Shown one piece after another: positions 1-5,261 of a stretch of 5,261 bases of DNA. Numbering within the stretch: position 1 is the first letter of the stretch; each line of letters begins with the position of its first letter. The stretch covers positions 1 through 5,261 of the forward strand of contig CALQJP020000189.1 in assembly GCA_943330925.2 (NCBI GenBank), in the 5' to 3' direction. Source of the stretch: Chryseobacterium gleum (GTDB lineage Bacteria; Bacteroidota; Bacteroidia; Flavobacteriales_D; Sanyastnellaceae). Under the pieces are notes generated by a model. That model ran no database searches, had not been told where the DNA came from, and worked only from the letters and a program-made list of their open reading frames with translations. Both the position numbers and the translations under genes were made by a program.

Positions 1-1
1 C

Positions 2-1387
2 GGCAACAGCAACCGCCAAATCATGGTAGGCAGTGAGGCCACTTCATATTCTGTATGCTACGGTGAGTGCGCGGATTGCGGTCAAAATGCAATTCGTCTG
101 CGTGTAGATATGAGCACAGTAGATTTGGATGCTGATGGAATCTTCGCAGAGCCAGGTGAAGATATCAGCCCTTCCGGTGTTCACGTAAACGGTTCGTTCG
201 TAAACTGGACAACGTTTGTTCCGCTCCAGGACTGGGATGGTAACAACATCTGGGAAACAACCATTGCGACCGCAACTGCTGACCCAATCCAGTATAAGTA
301 CATCAACGGTAACGATTGGATTTACCCGAATGAAGCTGTTGGTGCACCTTGCGGTGACGGTCAAAACCGTTTGTTGTCAATTACCGATGCAAACACAGTT
401 CTTCCGGTTTACTGCTGGAACTCATGCGATCCATGTTCACAGCCGGTTGCAATCACGTTCAGTGTTGACATGAATGCATCATGCTTAGACACTTCACCAG
501 GCGTTAACCTCATGGGAACTGCTACCGATTGGGCAAATGGCTCGCCGATGAGCGATGACGATGGCGATGGTATTTGGACCATTACGTTGAATTTGTCTGC
601 AGGAGCTTACGAATATAAATTCCGTGTAGGTGCAGGTGGTTGGGAAGGAATCGGCAACCGTCAATTGACCGTTGTTGCTGATACACCGGAAGTATTGCCT
701 TCCGTTTGTTACAACTCTGCAGAGCCATGTGGCGCTGTTATAGCTCCTGGCGACGTTACTTTTGAAGTACGTCCGGGTGCATTGCAAATTGCTGCAGGTC
801 AGGTTATGTGGGTAATGGGTGATTTCACTCAGCCAAACTGGCAAGATGGTGCGTTGCAAATGACCGACACCGATGGTGATGGAACGTGGTCAGTTACTGT
901 TCCTCAGGTTTGTATCAGCTCTATTTTTTACAAGTTCCGCGTGGGTACGCCTGCCGGAGCCGACTTCACAGAAGAGACAGCAGATTTTACTGAAATCGGA
1001 GGATGCGGTGTTGACAATAGTGGTTTCAGTGACAACCGTCAACTGGTTCGTGCCGATGGCAACCCTGTAACCGTTTGCTGGACATTCGACACATGTGAAG
1101 CTTGCGCTCCAGCATCGGTTAATGAATCTTCTGCTGCTGCAAATGTTCGCGTGTTCCCAGTGCCTGCTGACGATCAGTTGAATGTTCAATTCGAAGCTGC
1201 AGTTGCTCAGCGCATGACCGTTCGCATGGTAAATAGCCTTGGACAGGTTGTAGTTGAAGAAAACCTTGGTGTAGTGTTCGGTCAGAAGACCGTTACCATG
1301 AACACTGCTGCATTGGCTTCAGGCGTTTACGCATTGACAATCAACAGCGGTTCTGAAACTCAGGTGTTTAATGTGATGGTGAAATAA
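2..1387 (+). CDS. T9SS-exported protein with starch-binding-like repeats (5' end missing)
   Basis: This is the C-terminal part of a secreted protein; the frame is open to the window edge at base 2, so the start lies upstream. Numbering from the internal Met codon at base 23, the fragment holds the tail of one repeat (to about C19) and three complete repeats (about 24-138, 143-236 and 245-361). Each full repeat opens with a beta strand (RVDM, FSVDM or FEVRP), followed by an acidic D-x-D-G type loop before a Trp or Phe, a YKY/YKF strand, and a cysteine cluster. This pattern fits CBM20/CBM48/AMPK-type starch-binding beta sandwiches found in Bacteroidota surface proteins. Residues about 375-454 form a T9SS type A sorting domain (VFPVPADDQL, SLGQVV, LASGVYAL). 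The protein is therefore expected to cross the outer membrane by T9SS and be released or anchored at the surface. No catalytic domain is visible; one may lie in the missing part. Glycan binding is inferred from fold resemblance only. Confidence 0.88.
   Translation, partial: GNSNRQIMVGSEATSYSVCYGECADCGQNAIRLRVDMSTVDLDADGIFAEPGEDISPSGVHVNGSFVNWTTFVPLQDWDGNNIWETTIATATADPIQYKYINGNDWIYPNEAVGAPCGDGQNRLLSITDANTVLPVYCWNSCDPCSQPVAITFSVDMNASCLDTSPGVNLMGTATDWANGSPMSDDDGDGIWTITLNLSAGAYEYKFRVGAGGWEGIGNRQLTVVADTPEVLPSVCYNSAEPCGAVIAPGDVTFEVRPGALQIAAGQVMWVMGDFTQPNWQDGALQMTDTDGDGTWSVTVPQVCISSIFYKFRVGTPAGADFTEETADFTEIGGCGVDNSGFSDNRQLVRADGNPVTVCWTFDTCEACAPASVNESSAAANVRVFPVPADDQLNVQFEAAVAQRMTVRMVNSLGQVVVEENLGVVFGQKTVTMNTAALASGVYALTINSGSETQVFNVMVK
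92..1105 (+). repeat. Three protein-level CBM-like repeats, each ending in a Cys cluster
   Basis: Three diverged repeats of about 94-117 residues lie at roughly 92-436, 449-730 and 755-1105. The tail of a fourth lies before them (bases 2-79). Shared features are a V-D-M or similar first strand, a W or NW after a VNGSF/LMGTA/VMGDF strand, an acidic loop (DWDGNNIW, DDDGDGIW, DTDGDGTW), a YKY/YKF strand, an NRQL or NRLL strand, and a final aromatic-flanked cysteine cluster. The clusters are CYGECADC, CWNSCDPC, CYNSAEPC and CWTFDTCEAC. The repeats are clear in protein but strongly diverged in DNA, so they are old duplications. The acidic loops could bind calcium; that is inference. Confidence 0.8.
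1145..1384 (+). other. T9SS type A C-terminal sorting domain
   Basis: The last 80 or so residues match the type A sorting signal in order: an N-terminal strand with VFPVPADDQLNV (family consensus PNP, here PVP), a central MVNSLGQVV turn, LASGVYAL, and a lysine as the final residue. In characterised Bacteroidota this domain directs cargo to the T9SS translocon and is removed or processed at the surface by PorU-type sortases. Confidence 0.88.
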
Positions 1388-1412
1388 TCTGTAAAGATTT
1401 TGAACGATAGTG

Positions 1413-1439
1413 AAAAGGCTCCCAATTGGGGGCCTTTTT
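1413..1439 (+). terminator. Rho-independent terminator after the first surface-protein gene
   Basis: An 11-base arm (1413-1423) pairs with 1428-1438 around an AATT loop, with one G-U wobble (T1420 with G1431), and runs into TTTTT at 1435-1439. It lies 25 bases after the TAA stop, the expected place for an intrinsic terminator. The A-run on the left arm gives some potential on the minus strand too, but no gene ends there from the other side. Confidence 0.88.
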
Positions 1440-1487
1440 CATTTCAAGAATGTGGAAAGAAAAATTTTATAGATACTCGTTGCCGAC

Positions 1488-1495
1488 TATATTTG
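1488..1495 (+). promoter_or_regulatory. Candidate Bacteroidota -7 box (TATATTTG)
   Basis: TATATTTG fits the Bacteroidota sigma-factor -7 consensus TAnnTTTG exactly and sits 44 bases before the ATG of the 843-residue protein gene, in an AT-rich gap downstream of a terminator. No TTG is found at the usual 17-23 base spacing for the -33 box; the nearest TTG, at 1480-1482, is too close. The call therefore rests on the -7 match and position. The rest of the 1388-1539 gap shows nothing else recognisable apart from the terminator. Confidence 0.5.
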
Positions 1496-1539
1496 GCGGT
1501 TGAAACAAACATTAATCTGTATCCAAACCATAACAACTC

Positions 1540-1599
1540 ATGAATAGAGCATTACTTTTTCTTGCTGTTTGTCTGGGAGCTATTTCAAGCACTCAAGCT
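1540..1599 (+). other. Sec signal peptide
   Basis: The encoded N-terminus has a short basic end (MNR), a hydrophobic core (ALLFLAVCLGAI) and a polar SSTQA cleavage region followed by Q21. This gives Sec export to the periplasm, the required first step before T9SS transport. Confidence 0.88.
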
Positions 1600-4071
1600 C
1601 AGGTAACCAGCATAACCGTTGAGGCGTTTTACACCGATAACGGATCGGTAGCCGACTATCCGGCAGGGCATACGACTTATCGTATTTATGCCAACACCCA
1701 AAACGCTACAGACCGGGTTACTACGGTTTCCGGCAACGACGATAACCCATTGTCGCTTTCAGTATCCGGTTCGGGTATCTGGAATTTTGCGGCAGCCGGA
1801 ACAACCGGTGATGCCTTGCCATGTATCATTTACGCTTCGCAGCCTCTGGCGGAGTACGATTCATACATGACCATTGGTATTAGCTGCAACGAAGACGGTG
1901 CCGCCAATCCGGTATTCAAAGCAGAAGACGTGGCTCAGCCTTGGCAAAACCAGGCTTTCGACGATGCTCCATACGGAACCAGCGAGTTTGTAGTGAACAC
2001 GCCGGTTGGAGGCACTTGGTTTGTCCTTCCCGACAACCCGAACTCACAAGCAGGTGCTGATTTGAAAGTTCTACTTGGTCAAATCACAACCGATGGTGAA
2101 ATCTGTGGTGTTTTCAATTTGCAGATATTTCCGAACTATGCTGGTGCTGGAACAGTCCCTGTTTATGGTTCATTTGCGTTCTCAAGCACTACAGGCTGTG
2201 TAGCGGGTTGCACCGACAATACAGCGATCAACTTCAATGCTGCAGCTACATACGACAATGGTCTTTGCTTATTTGCGTGTGATCTGGCTGTGAACGCTAC
2301 TTCTACAGCACCAAGTTGCTCAGACTCCGAAAATGGTGTAATCAATGTCGCAGCTACTGGCGCTCAAGCATTTTATGAGTTCTTCTTGGACGGTGTTTCT
2401 CAAGGTTTGTCAAGCGATGGTACAGAAATGTACGATCAATTGAGCAGCGGAGTTTACACCATTTCAGCGCGTGATACCCGCTTCGACAACCTATTGGCTA
2501 ACCCAACGGGAATTGCTTGTGAGGCAACTCAAGTGGTGAATCTCGAAGTTTCGCCTGTTCTTCTTTCAGGTAGCATTGGAGGCGCTATTGAATGTGCCGG
2601 AGAGAATAACGGTTCAGTAAGCACGGATGCAGCCAACTATGGCGGTGGAACCGGTGCATTGTCATTCGCTCTCTTCAACAACAATGGAACTGCAGTGTTG
2701 GATGGTAATAACGATCCAATCGTGGTATCAACTCCAAACTACTCAGGTTTGACCGGTGGTTCATACTACTTCGTTGCTACCGATGCAAGCGGTTGTACTG
2801 CTCAGGGTAACAACTTCACCGTTTCTAGTCCTCTGGCTATTAGCATGGAAGCTTCTGCTTCAGGTGTAGGTGAGTGTTTCAACTCTACCGATGTAACTAA
2901 AATCGTTGCATGGTTCGGTGGTACAGGCGACGTTGACTTCTCGCTGGTAAACGACGGAACGTATTTGTTGGAAGGTGGTGCTTCTACCATTGTTTTGAAT
3001 AACTTGAACGTTGGTGATCACACTATCTATGCGCAAGATGAAAACGGTTGTACTGCTGAGTACACATTCACAGTACAAGGTGGTCCGGCTATCGTCGTTA
3101 CAGTTGATGTGAATACTCCTTCATGTAACGGTGATACAGATGGCTCTGTTACGGTTTCTTCTACCGGTGGTACCGGTGCCATTCAATATAGCTTCGATGG
3201 TGGTGCACTTTCCAGCAACAACGTAGTTAGCGGTTTGGGCAATGCTACAATCTCATTGGTTGCGGAAGATGCAGTCGGTTGTCAAGCGACACAAACAATT
3301 GAAGTGGTTGAACCTGGAGTGTTGGGATCAAACACCGCTGTAAGCAGCATTTCTTGCAACGGTTTGACCGACGGTTCAATTAACGTTGAAGCAACAGGCG
3401 GTACATTCCCATTCACGTATGCATTGAATGCTACTCCGGGTGCGAATGACACAAACCCAGTATTCAGCGGTCTTTCAGCTGGTAATTACGTTGTAAATAT
3501 TGTTGATGCGAATGGTTGCGCTTTTGTTGCTTCTTCTGCATCAGCTATCATTGAGCCTGCTGCGCTTTCGATTGATGGTCTCACAGCCAACCCAATCGAC
3601 GAAGATGCGGGTGGTAGCTCTTCATACACAGTGTCAGGTGGTACTCCTTCATATGATTACAACTGGAGCGGTCCAAATGGATTTACAAGCAATGCACAGG
3701 ATTTGACGGGTCTTACAGATGCTACAGATGCAGGTGCATACACCTTGACTGTAACTGACGCAAACGGATGTACTATTGAGCAGAGTATCACTATTACAGG
3801 CGTGAATGAGCTAATCCGTTCATACAATATCAGCCTGTATCCAAATCCGAACAACGGTCAATTTGTGATGAGCATGGAAGGTCTTGCCGGTGAATCAATG
3901 TCGTACTCAATCGTAGATAACAGCGGTCGAGTAGTGATGATGAAGGATCTCGGTAACGTACGTGCTGCACGTGTTGAATCAATTGACATGGCAGGTGCTG
4001 CAGCTGGTATCTATCAAGTTCGCTTGATGGTTGGCAGCGAAATCCACAGCATGCGCTTCGTAAAGCAATAA
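1540..4071 (+). CDS. SprB-repeat T9SS-exported surface protein
   Basis: This is a complete 843-residue secreted protein. Residues 1-20 form a signal peptide (MNRALLFLAVCLGAISSTQA) with probable cleavage before Q21. Residues 21 to about 219 form a domain I do not recognise, rich in beta-type sequence (VEAFYTDNG, YRIYANTQN, GTWFVLPDN). Residues 223-243 carry a GCTD...NFN...D-N-G-x-C motif common in Flavobacteriia surface proteins. Six SprB-like repeats follow (about 247-754), typically starting CNG-x-x-DGS and ending with a D-x-x-GC and an EP or SP linker. Residues 764-843 are a T9SS type A sorting domain (LYPNPNNGQF, DNSGRVVMM, AAGIYQV). SprB repeats are named after the Flavobacterium gliding adhesin SprB, but many non-gliding T9SS adhesins contain them, and this protein is far smaller than SprB. 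An adhesive or matrix role is inferred. The ATG directly precedes an ideal signal peptide, which fixes the start; no Shine-Dalgarno sequence is visible, as is usual in this phylum. The gene is flanked by terminators and is probably transcribed alone. Confidence 0.92.
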   Translation: MNRALLFLAVCLGAISSTQAQVTSITVEAFYTDNGSVADYPAGHTTYRIYANTQNATDRVTTVSGNDDNPLSLSVSGSGIWNFAAAGTTGDALPCIIYASQPLAEYDSYMTIGISCNEDGAANPVFKAEDVAQPWQNQAFDDAPYGTSEFVVNTPVGGTWFVLPDNPNSQAGADLKVLLGQITTDGEICGVFNLQIFPNYAGAGTVPVYGSFAFSSTTGCVAGCTDNTAINFNAAATYDNGLCLFACDLAVNATSTAPSCSDSENGVINVAATGAQAFYEFFLDGVSQGLSSDGTEMYDQLSSGVYTISARDTRFDNLLANPTGIACEATQVVNLEVSPVLLSGSIGGAIECAGENNGSVSTDAANYGGGTGALSFALFNNNGTAVLDGNNDPIVVSTPNYSGLTGGSYYFVATDASGCTAQGNNFTVSSPLAISMEASASGVGECFNSTDVTKIVAWFGGTGDVDFSLVNDGTYLLEGGASTIVLNNLNVGDHTIYAQDENGCTAEYTFTVQGGPAIVVTVDVNTPSCNGDTDGSVTVSSTGGTGAIQYSFDGGALSSNNVVSGLGNATISLVAEDAVGCQATQTIEVVEPGVLGSNTAVSSISCNGLTDGSINVEATGGTFPFTYALNATPGANDTNPVFSGLSAGNYVVNIVDANGCAFVASSASAIIEPAALSIDGLTANPIDEDAGGSSSYTVSGGTPSYDYNWSGPNGFTSNAQDLTGLTDATDAGAYTLTVTDANGCTIEQSITITGVNELIRSYNISLYPNPNNGQFVMSMEGLAGESMSYSIVDNSGRVVMMKDLGNVRAARVESIDMAGAAAGIYQVRLMVGSEIHSMRFVKQ
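2206..2268 (+). other. GCTD-type cysteine motif
   Basis: Residues 223-243 of the 843-residue protein read G-C-T-D-N-T-A-I-N-F-N, then A-A-A-T-Y-D-N-G-L-C. This matches the short GCTDxxAxNYNxxAxxDDGSC motif often found singly or in tandem in secreted Bacteroidota proteins. Its function is not established. The two cysteines (224 and 243) probably form a disulfide, and the motif seems to act as a linker between the N-terminal domain and the repeat array. Confidence 0.7.
2278..3801 (+). repeat. Six SprB-like protein repeats
   Basis: Approximate units are 2278-2556, 2557-2832, 2833-3087, 3088-3315, 3316-3558 and 3559-3801. Units four and five are the most canonical (CNGDTDGSV and CNGLTDGSI starts, GGT core, GL or GLSAG turn, VGC or NGC end, EP linker). 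Unit one (CSDSENGV) and unit two (CAGENNGSV) are looser. Unit three starts CFNSTDVTK and lacks the usual N-G-x-x-D-G turn. Unit six lacks the leading cysteine but keeps the GGTPSYDYNWS core and the TVTDANGC end. Some ends are also close in DNA: 2791-2805 and 3046-3060 differ at one base in fifteen. Confidence 0.82.
3829..4068 (+). other. T9SS type A C-terminal sorting domain
   Basis: Residues 764-843 contain the canonical LYPNPNNGQF start, an IVDNSGRVV middle segment, an AAGIYQVRL strand and a MRFVKQ end. It is closer to the type A consensus (PNP intact) than the sorting domain of the upstream gene. It predicts export through T9SS and surface attachment or release. Confidence 0.92.
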
Positions 4072-4090
4072 TCTCTTTTTAGAATAAATG

Positions 4091-4122
4091 AAAAAGGCTG
4101 TCCGAAAGGGCGGCCTTTTTTT
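4091..4122 (+). terminator. Intrinsic terminator between convergent genes
   Basis: A 13-base arm (4091-4103) pairs with 4108-4120 around a GAAA tetraloop, followed by a T run (4116-4122). On the plus transcript the stem is continuous with two G-U wobbles (T4099 with G4112 and T4101 with G4110). It lies 19 bases after the stop of the 843-residue gene and just past the stop of the convergent oxygenase gene. It could serve both directions, but on the minus transcript the two wobbles become C-A mismatches, so it should work better for the plus strand. Confidence 0.88.
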
Positions 4123-4125
4123 ATT

Positions 4126-4716
4126 TCATACAATACGTTCGTTGAGCATCCAGCCGGTAATGCTCATGCGATCACGCGAGGTAAGAAGTACTTCATGCTC
4201 CAGCTCGCTTAGAAAAATTGCCAGGGTACCTTGCAGAGGTTGAATGCGATGTTCAACGCCTTCGGGGTTGTAGATAACAAGTTCACCTCCATCGGAAGTT
4301 TGCCAGTCAGGATTTAAATAGAGCACTGAGGATACTCTTCGCGGTGAGCCGTTCTTATGACGGTCAACGTGCTTTTTATAAAACGTACCCGGCGGGTAAT
4401 GCGCATAATGACATTCATAATCGCGGATGCCCAAATAGAACGTGTAGTTAAGCTGCTCCATAAGGGCTGTCATTTTATCGAGATACAATCGCGTATGCTG
4501 GAGGGCCTGCTGCGAGTCTATCCAGCGGATGAAATCGCCGCGTTGTGACGTGTCGACAGTTTTGGAATCTTGCTTGCCAATGGAAGCTTGTCTGAAACCA
4601 TTGTTGTTTTGGATTTCAATGATTTCGGAGCGAATGCCCGCTGAATCGGTTTCGTTGATGAAGCCTTTTATTTCGGCCCATCCATGTTGTTCGAATTGAT
4701 CAATCCAGCTATTCAT
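4126..4716 (-). CDS. 2OG-Fe(II) dioxygenase, prolyl-4-hydroxylase (PHD/EglN)-like
   Basis: A 196-residue soluble enzyme with no signal peptide, predicted to use O2 and 2-oxoglutarate to hydroxylate a substrate, releasing CO2 and succinate. Counting from the ATG at 4716, the Fe(II) ligands are H116 and D118 in KKHVDRH and H174 in ELEHEV. R183 in DRMSITGW is the likely 2-oxoglutarate carboxylate ligand. The order and the HEV-x6-R spacing match human PHD2 (H313, D315, H374, R383), as do a Tyr-Pro before the HxD (HYPPG) and a YLNPDW strand followed by GGEL. The N-terminal 80-90 residues (SWIDQFEQHGW, GFINETD) resemble the helical lead-in of small bacterial relatives. The same frame extends to an ATG at 4791 and a TTG at 4794. 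I prefer 4716 because the longer forms leave almost no room before the divergent gene and cover both candidate -7 boxes. The substrate cannot be read from sequence; a Pseudomonas relative acts on EF-Tu, but SM-20-type members vary. Confidence 0.86.
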   Translation of the reverse strand: MNSWIDQFEQHGWAEIKGFINETDSAGIRSEIIEIQNNNGFRQASIGKQDSKTVDTSQRGDFIRWIDSQQALQHTRLYLDKMTALMEQLNYTFYLGIRDYECHYAHYPPGTFYKKHVDRHKNGSPRRVSSVLYLNPDWQTSDGGELVIYNPEGVEHRIQPLQGTLAIFLSELEHEVLLTSRDRMSITGWMLNERIV

Positions 4717-4733
4717 GTTTTTAGCGTGCTGTG

Positions 4734-4741
4734 CAAAACTA
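4734..4741 (-). promoter_or_regulatory. Candidate -7 box (TAGTTTTG) for the oxygenase gene
   Basis: On the minus strand, TAGTTTTG fits TAnnTTTG and lies 17 bases before the preferred ATG at 4716, implying a very short leader. No TTG is found at the expected -33 spacing. The element falls inside the coding frame if translation starts at 4791 or 4794, which is one reason for preferring the shorter start. Confidence 0.4.
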
Positions 4742-4776
4742 CAATGCGAAAGTACCGCTAGCTTCGTTGTGAAGTC

Positions 4777-4784
4777 TACATTTG
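4777..4784 (+). promoter_or_regulatory. Candidate -7 box (TACATTTG) for the SDR gene
   Basis: TACATTTG fits the Bacteroidota -7 consensus TAnnTTTG and ends 22 bases before the SDR start codon at 4807. The region about 20 bases upstream has no TTG, so the -33 element is missing or degenerate. It lies back to back with the minus-strand box at 4734-4741, with 35 bases between. Confidence 0.42.
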
Positions 4785-4806
4785 GTTTCATCAATCGATT
4801 TGCGAC

Positions 4807-5261
4807 ATGAAAGAAGTCGTTTTAGTTACCGGTGCAAGCAGCGGCATAGGTAAAGCTGTTGCTTTGTTGCTTGCAGAAAAGGGATACCTCGTCATTGGGG
4901 CGTCGCGCTCAGGAATTGGAGGCGTTGCGCCAGGGTTGCGGAATGTCCAAATGGATGTAACCGATTTGTCATCGGTGCAGGCGCTAATGGCGTCTATTCA
5001 ACACGAGTTTGGAGCGTTGCACGCCGTTGTAAACAGCGCCGGATTGGGCATGCTTGGATCGATTGAGGACAGCACCCCCGAAGAGGTTGAGGCGTTGTTT
5101 CAGACCAATTTAATGGGAGTGCATCATATCTGTCGAAATGCACTTGAGCTGCTGAGAAAACGGAAGTTGGGATATATCATCAACATCACATCAATGGCCG
5201 CTCAGATGGGGCTTCCCTACAGGGGTATTTACTGCGCAAGTAAGTTTGCCGTAGAGGGGTA
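4807..5261 (+). CDS. Short-chain dehydrogenase/reductase (3' end missing)
   Basis: The first 151 codons of a classical SDR oxidoreductase, open at the window end; members are usually about 240-280 residues, so roughly 90-130 are missing. A Rossmann fold starts at once: VLVTGASSGIG (glycine motif, residues 8-15), a GASR segment at the end of the second strand, D50 in MDVTD, and NSAG at 76-79 (the NNAG-type motif). The active site is N101 (QTNLMG), S129 (NITSMAA), Y142 and K146 (YCASK). R34 after the second strand suggests preference for NADP(H). The start is the ATG at 4807, since the usual SDR N-terminus begins a few residues before the first strand. The protein is soluble and cytosolic. The substrate is unknown; SDRs of this type act on hydroxyl and keto groups of many small molecules. 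It is transcribed divergently from the oxygenase gene across a 90-base gap. Confidence 0.93.
   Translation, partial: MKEVVLVTGASSGIGKAVALLLAEKGYLVIGASRSGIGGVAPGLRNVQMDVTDLSSVQALMASIQHEFGALHAVVNSAGLGMLGSIEDSTPEEVEALFQTNLMGVHHICRNALELLRKRKLGYIINITSMAAQMGLPYRGIYCASKFAVEG

Noticed and set aside
23..25. ATG at base 23 as the start of the first gene
   Set aside because: The frame is open back to base 2, and the preceding codons (GNSNRQI) match the NRQL strand of the downstream repeats, so this Met is internal.
44..364. Minus-strand open frame of 106 codons
   Set aside because: It lies wholly antisense to the clearly coding CBM-like repeat gene; its translation has no recognisable motif or domain.
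494..859. Minus-strand open frame of 121 codons
   Set aside because: It is antisense to repeat-encoding sequence whose plus-strand protein pattern is strongly conserved between repeats; the minus product has no coherent domain.
890..1189. Minus-strand open frame of 99 codons
   Set aside because: A shadow of the third repeat and linker of the first gene, with no promoter or domain evidence.
1388..1539. Possible small RNA or riboswitch in the intergenic gap
   Set aside because: Apart from the terminator hairpin and a -7-like box, I see no conserved riboswitch motif, second stem or small open frame.
2802..3078. Two overlapping minus-strand open frames
   Set aside because: Both are antisense to SprB-like unit three; low-complexity translations with no domain signature.
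3160..3180. Short direct repeat-like DNA (ACCGGTGGTACCGGTG) as a possible tandem-repeat or recombination site
   Set aside because: It encodes the TGGTG core of a SprB-like repeat and is explained by Gly/Thr codons; no flanking structure supports a separate element.
4357..4548. Plus-strand open frame of 63 codons inside the oxygenase gene
   Set aside because: It is opposite the catalytic core of the 2OG oxygenase, where the minus strand clearly codes; its product resembles nothing known to me.

Overview
The window looks like a chromosomal segment of a Bacteroidota bacterium, probably of the Flavobacteriales type. Two neighbouring genes encode secreted proteins that end in a type IX secretion system (T9SS) type A sorting domain, a system largely confined to this phylum. 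One of them also carries SprB-like repeats and a GCTD-type cysteine motif familiar from marine Flavobacteriia. TAnnTTTG elements, the Bacteroidota -7 promoter consensus, lie ahead of three genes, and Shine-Dalgarno sequences are absent or weak.

Layout. Bases 2-1387 (+) hold the 3' part of a secreted multidomain protein: the tail of one repeat, three full starch-binding-like (CBM20/CBM48-type) beta-sandwich repeats that each end in a cysteine cluster, and a T9SS sorting domain. A hairpin terminator follows. A 152-base gap with a candidate promoter leads to a complete 843-residue gene (1540-4071, +). It encodes a signal peptide, an N-terminal domain I do not recognise, a GCTD motif, six SprB-like repeats and a second T9SS sorting domain. 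A GAAA-capped hairpin terminator (4091-4122) separates it from a convergent gene on the minus strand (4126-4716). That gene encodes a small 2-oxoglutarate/Fe(II) dioxygenase of the prolyl-4-hydroxylase (PHD/EglN-like) type. A short divergent intergenic region (4717-4806), with one -7-like box for each direction, precedes a classical short-chain dehydrogenase/reductase (4807 onward, +) cut by the window end.

How the genes relate. The first two genes encode T9SS cargo, to be released or anchored on the cell surface, and probably act in glycan binding, adhesion or matrix functions. Each has its own terminator, so they are probably not one operon. The oxygenase and the SDR are cytosolic enzymes transcribed divergently, with no visible link to the surface proteins. 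I see no mobile element, CRISPR array, RNA gene or phage gene. Nothing here amounts to a clearly new multi-gene system. The parts most worth a second look are the PHD-like oxygenase, the cysteine-ended repeat array and the unassigned N-terminal domain of the 843-residue protein.
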